DNA of 16,397 nt, taken from CAYGAG01 sp964347765 (GTDB lineage: Archaea; Thermoproteota; Bathyarchaeia; Bathyarchaeales; Bathycorpusculaceae). This document shows positions 15,615 through 16,397 of the stretch, piece after piece. Below the pieces are notes generated by a model. That model ran no database searches. It saw nothing but the letters and a program-made list of their open reading frames with translations, and was not told the DNA's origin. The position numbers and the translations under genes are program-made. Numbering within the stretch: position 1 is the stretch's first letter; each line of letters opens with the position of its first letter. Location: NCBI GenBank assembly GCA_964347765.1, contig CAYGAG010000037.1, positions 1 to 16,397 of the forward strand, given 5' to 3'.

Positions 15615-16397
15615 GTGCTGGCTATTGCGATCAACCTCATAGCCACAAAATCTTGGGTTATTGGAATAGCCGCTTCAGTCACGTTTTTCTTTGTTAATGG
15701 GGTGGTTCTTGGTCGCGCCTTTTTCAAAGGTAGTCCCTTCATACAGTTGACCCTCGGAGTATTACTAGCAGCCTCGGTATTGGGTTTGGTCAGCTGGGCA
15801 GTAATGATCATTCATAATCTTAGCGTCATTCCATCTGTTGCGACTCTTGTCATTGTGGCCACAATTTCAACTCTACTAATGCTCAGAAAAGGAGGAAGCA
15901 AGCCAAACTTGAAGCCGCAGTCTCCAGATAAACAGATCTTCTCCCAACGATTCATAATCTCAAATGGAATTTACCTACTTCTCGCAGCATTTTCGTTCTA
16001 CCTACTTCTAATTTCCCGTAGAGGAGAAGCCCTCGTCGTTTGGTGGAGCGTTCATCCACTGTTCCTTCCAGTTTTCTTTCTTGCTACACTAGCGTTGACA
16101 GCTACCATCTTCATCTCTCGAATGACCGCACACAAACTGGGACTTGTCATGGTGCATTCTTTTCTGTCGGTCTCTCTGTTTCTCTTGGTTTTTCCCTTTG
16201 GCGACGTAGGCGGCCAACAATACGTTTTGGGATCAACGCGGCTCGTATACGACAACCAAGTCCTTCATGGAGTTAGATTTCCTGTTCAAAGTATAGCGAC
16301 GCAAGTATATCTGTGGTTTAGAGGAGACAGTTTTCAAGCCGCATTTAGTGTTATTCTTGCTCGCATGTTCAGTGTTGACGTCATGTGGATCCATCTT
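15615..16397 (+). CDS. GT-C-like membrane protein, paralogue of the 3584 gene (3' end outside window)
   Basis: The frame is open from 15525, after a TAA, to the last base, giving 291 codons; the first standard start codon is GTG 15615, leaving 261. Seven hydrophobic segments are followed by FPFGDVGGQQYVL, with Asp codon 16203-16205. This is the same layout as the large GT-C protein, where seven segments precede NSGDPLGHLG. Similarity is visible to the eye: WVIGIAASVTFFFVNGVVLG against WVGLVALVMYILLMGFVLSR, LTLGVLLAASVLGLVSW against FLLGVFLSIAFLMFSGL, and FSVDVMWIHL against LSTVDVYWVHS. It is therefore probably a membrane glycosyltransferase of the same kind, acting on isoprenoid-phosphate-linked sugars at the outer face. 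Similarity extends about 12 residues upstream of GTG 15615 (SIATIYVAVL), so the true start may lie further upstream; no ATG, GTG or TTG is in frame there. The two minus-strand frames overlapping it are shadows. Confidence 0.75.
   Translation, partial: MLAIAINLIATKSWVIGIAASVTFFFVNGVVLGRAFFKGSPFIQLTLGVLLAASVLGLVSWAVMIIHNLSVIPSVATLVIVATISTLLMLRKGGSKPNLKPQSPDKQIFSQRFIISNGIYLLLAAFSFYLLLISRRGEALVVWWSVHPLFLPVFFLATLALTATIFISRMTAHKLGLVMVHSFLSVSLFLLVFPFGDVGGQQYVLGSTRLVYDNQVLHGVRFPVQSIATQVYLWFRGDSFQAAFSVILARMFSVDVMWIHL

Noticed and set aside
15476..15811. Minus-strand frame of 111 codons near the right end
   Set aside because: It is the shadow of the plus-strand membrane protein, whose hydrophobic segments and similarity to the 3584 gene identify the coding strand.
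16040..16276. Plus-strand frame of 78 codons
   Set aside because: Low-complexity out-of-frame reading of the second GT-C gene; no family pattern.

Overview
The window is most likely archaeal. The tRNA gene encodes its own CCA, several starts follow GGTG- or GAGG-type ribosome binding sites, TTG starts are common, and T/A-rich promoter-like boxes sit before some genes. A TACK lineage such as Bathyarchaeia would fit, but I cannot place it from sequence alone. Almost every protein gene belongs to the assembly, modification or remodelling of a cell-surface glycan or exopolysaccharide.

Layout. Positions 1-9460 are a tightly packed plus-strand run. It holds the 3' end of a membrane family 2 glycosyltransferase, a family 4 glycosyltransferase (ATGA overlap), a FemAB/GNAT-fold transferase (TTGA overlap), a tRNA-Thr(CGT), a SAM methyltransferase starting right after the tRNA, and a 1176-residue GT-C-like membrane protein with a large outer domain. 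A second family 2 glycosyltransferase, a possible 21-residue membrane peptide and an FrhB/FdhB-like iron-sulfur flavoprotein complete it. Positions 9501-10775 encode a polysaccharide pyruvyl transferase-family protein, the usual neighbour of that FrhB-like protein. Positions 10776-11095 hold no convincing gene, only a possible gene relic and a pair of mutually exclusive hairpins. Positions 11096-13079 encode a second methyltransferase overlapping an alpha/alpha-toroid protein. Positions 13141-14073 encode a secreted right-handed beta-helix protein. It ends tail to tail with a minus-strand UDP-sugar 6-dehydrogenase (14075-15415). The dehydrogenase diverges from a second GT-C-like membrane protein, cut off by the window end, which is visibly paralogous to the first.

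Working model (inference): the dehydrogenase supplies a UDP-uronic acid. Family 2 and 4 glycosyltransferases build a lipid-linked glycan. Methyltransferases, the FemAB-like enzyme and the FrhB/pyruvyl-transferase pair decorate it. The GT-C membrane proteins act at the outer face of the membrane, and the beta-helix and toroid proteins may cleave or epimerise the product. The points most worth a second look are the tRNA-Thr between the FemAB-like and methyltransferase genes, the missing normal start codon of the second GT-C gene, the sequon-rich outer domain and calcium-loop tail of the first, and the relic region at 10776-11095. I see no mobile element, integrase or CRISPR array.
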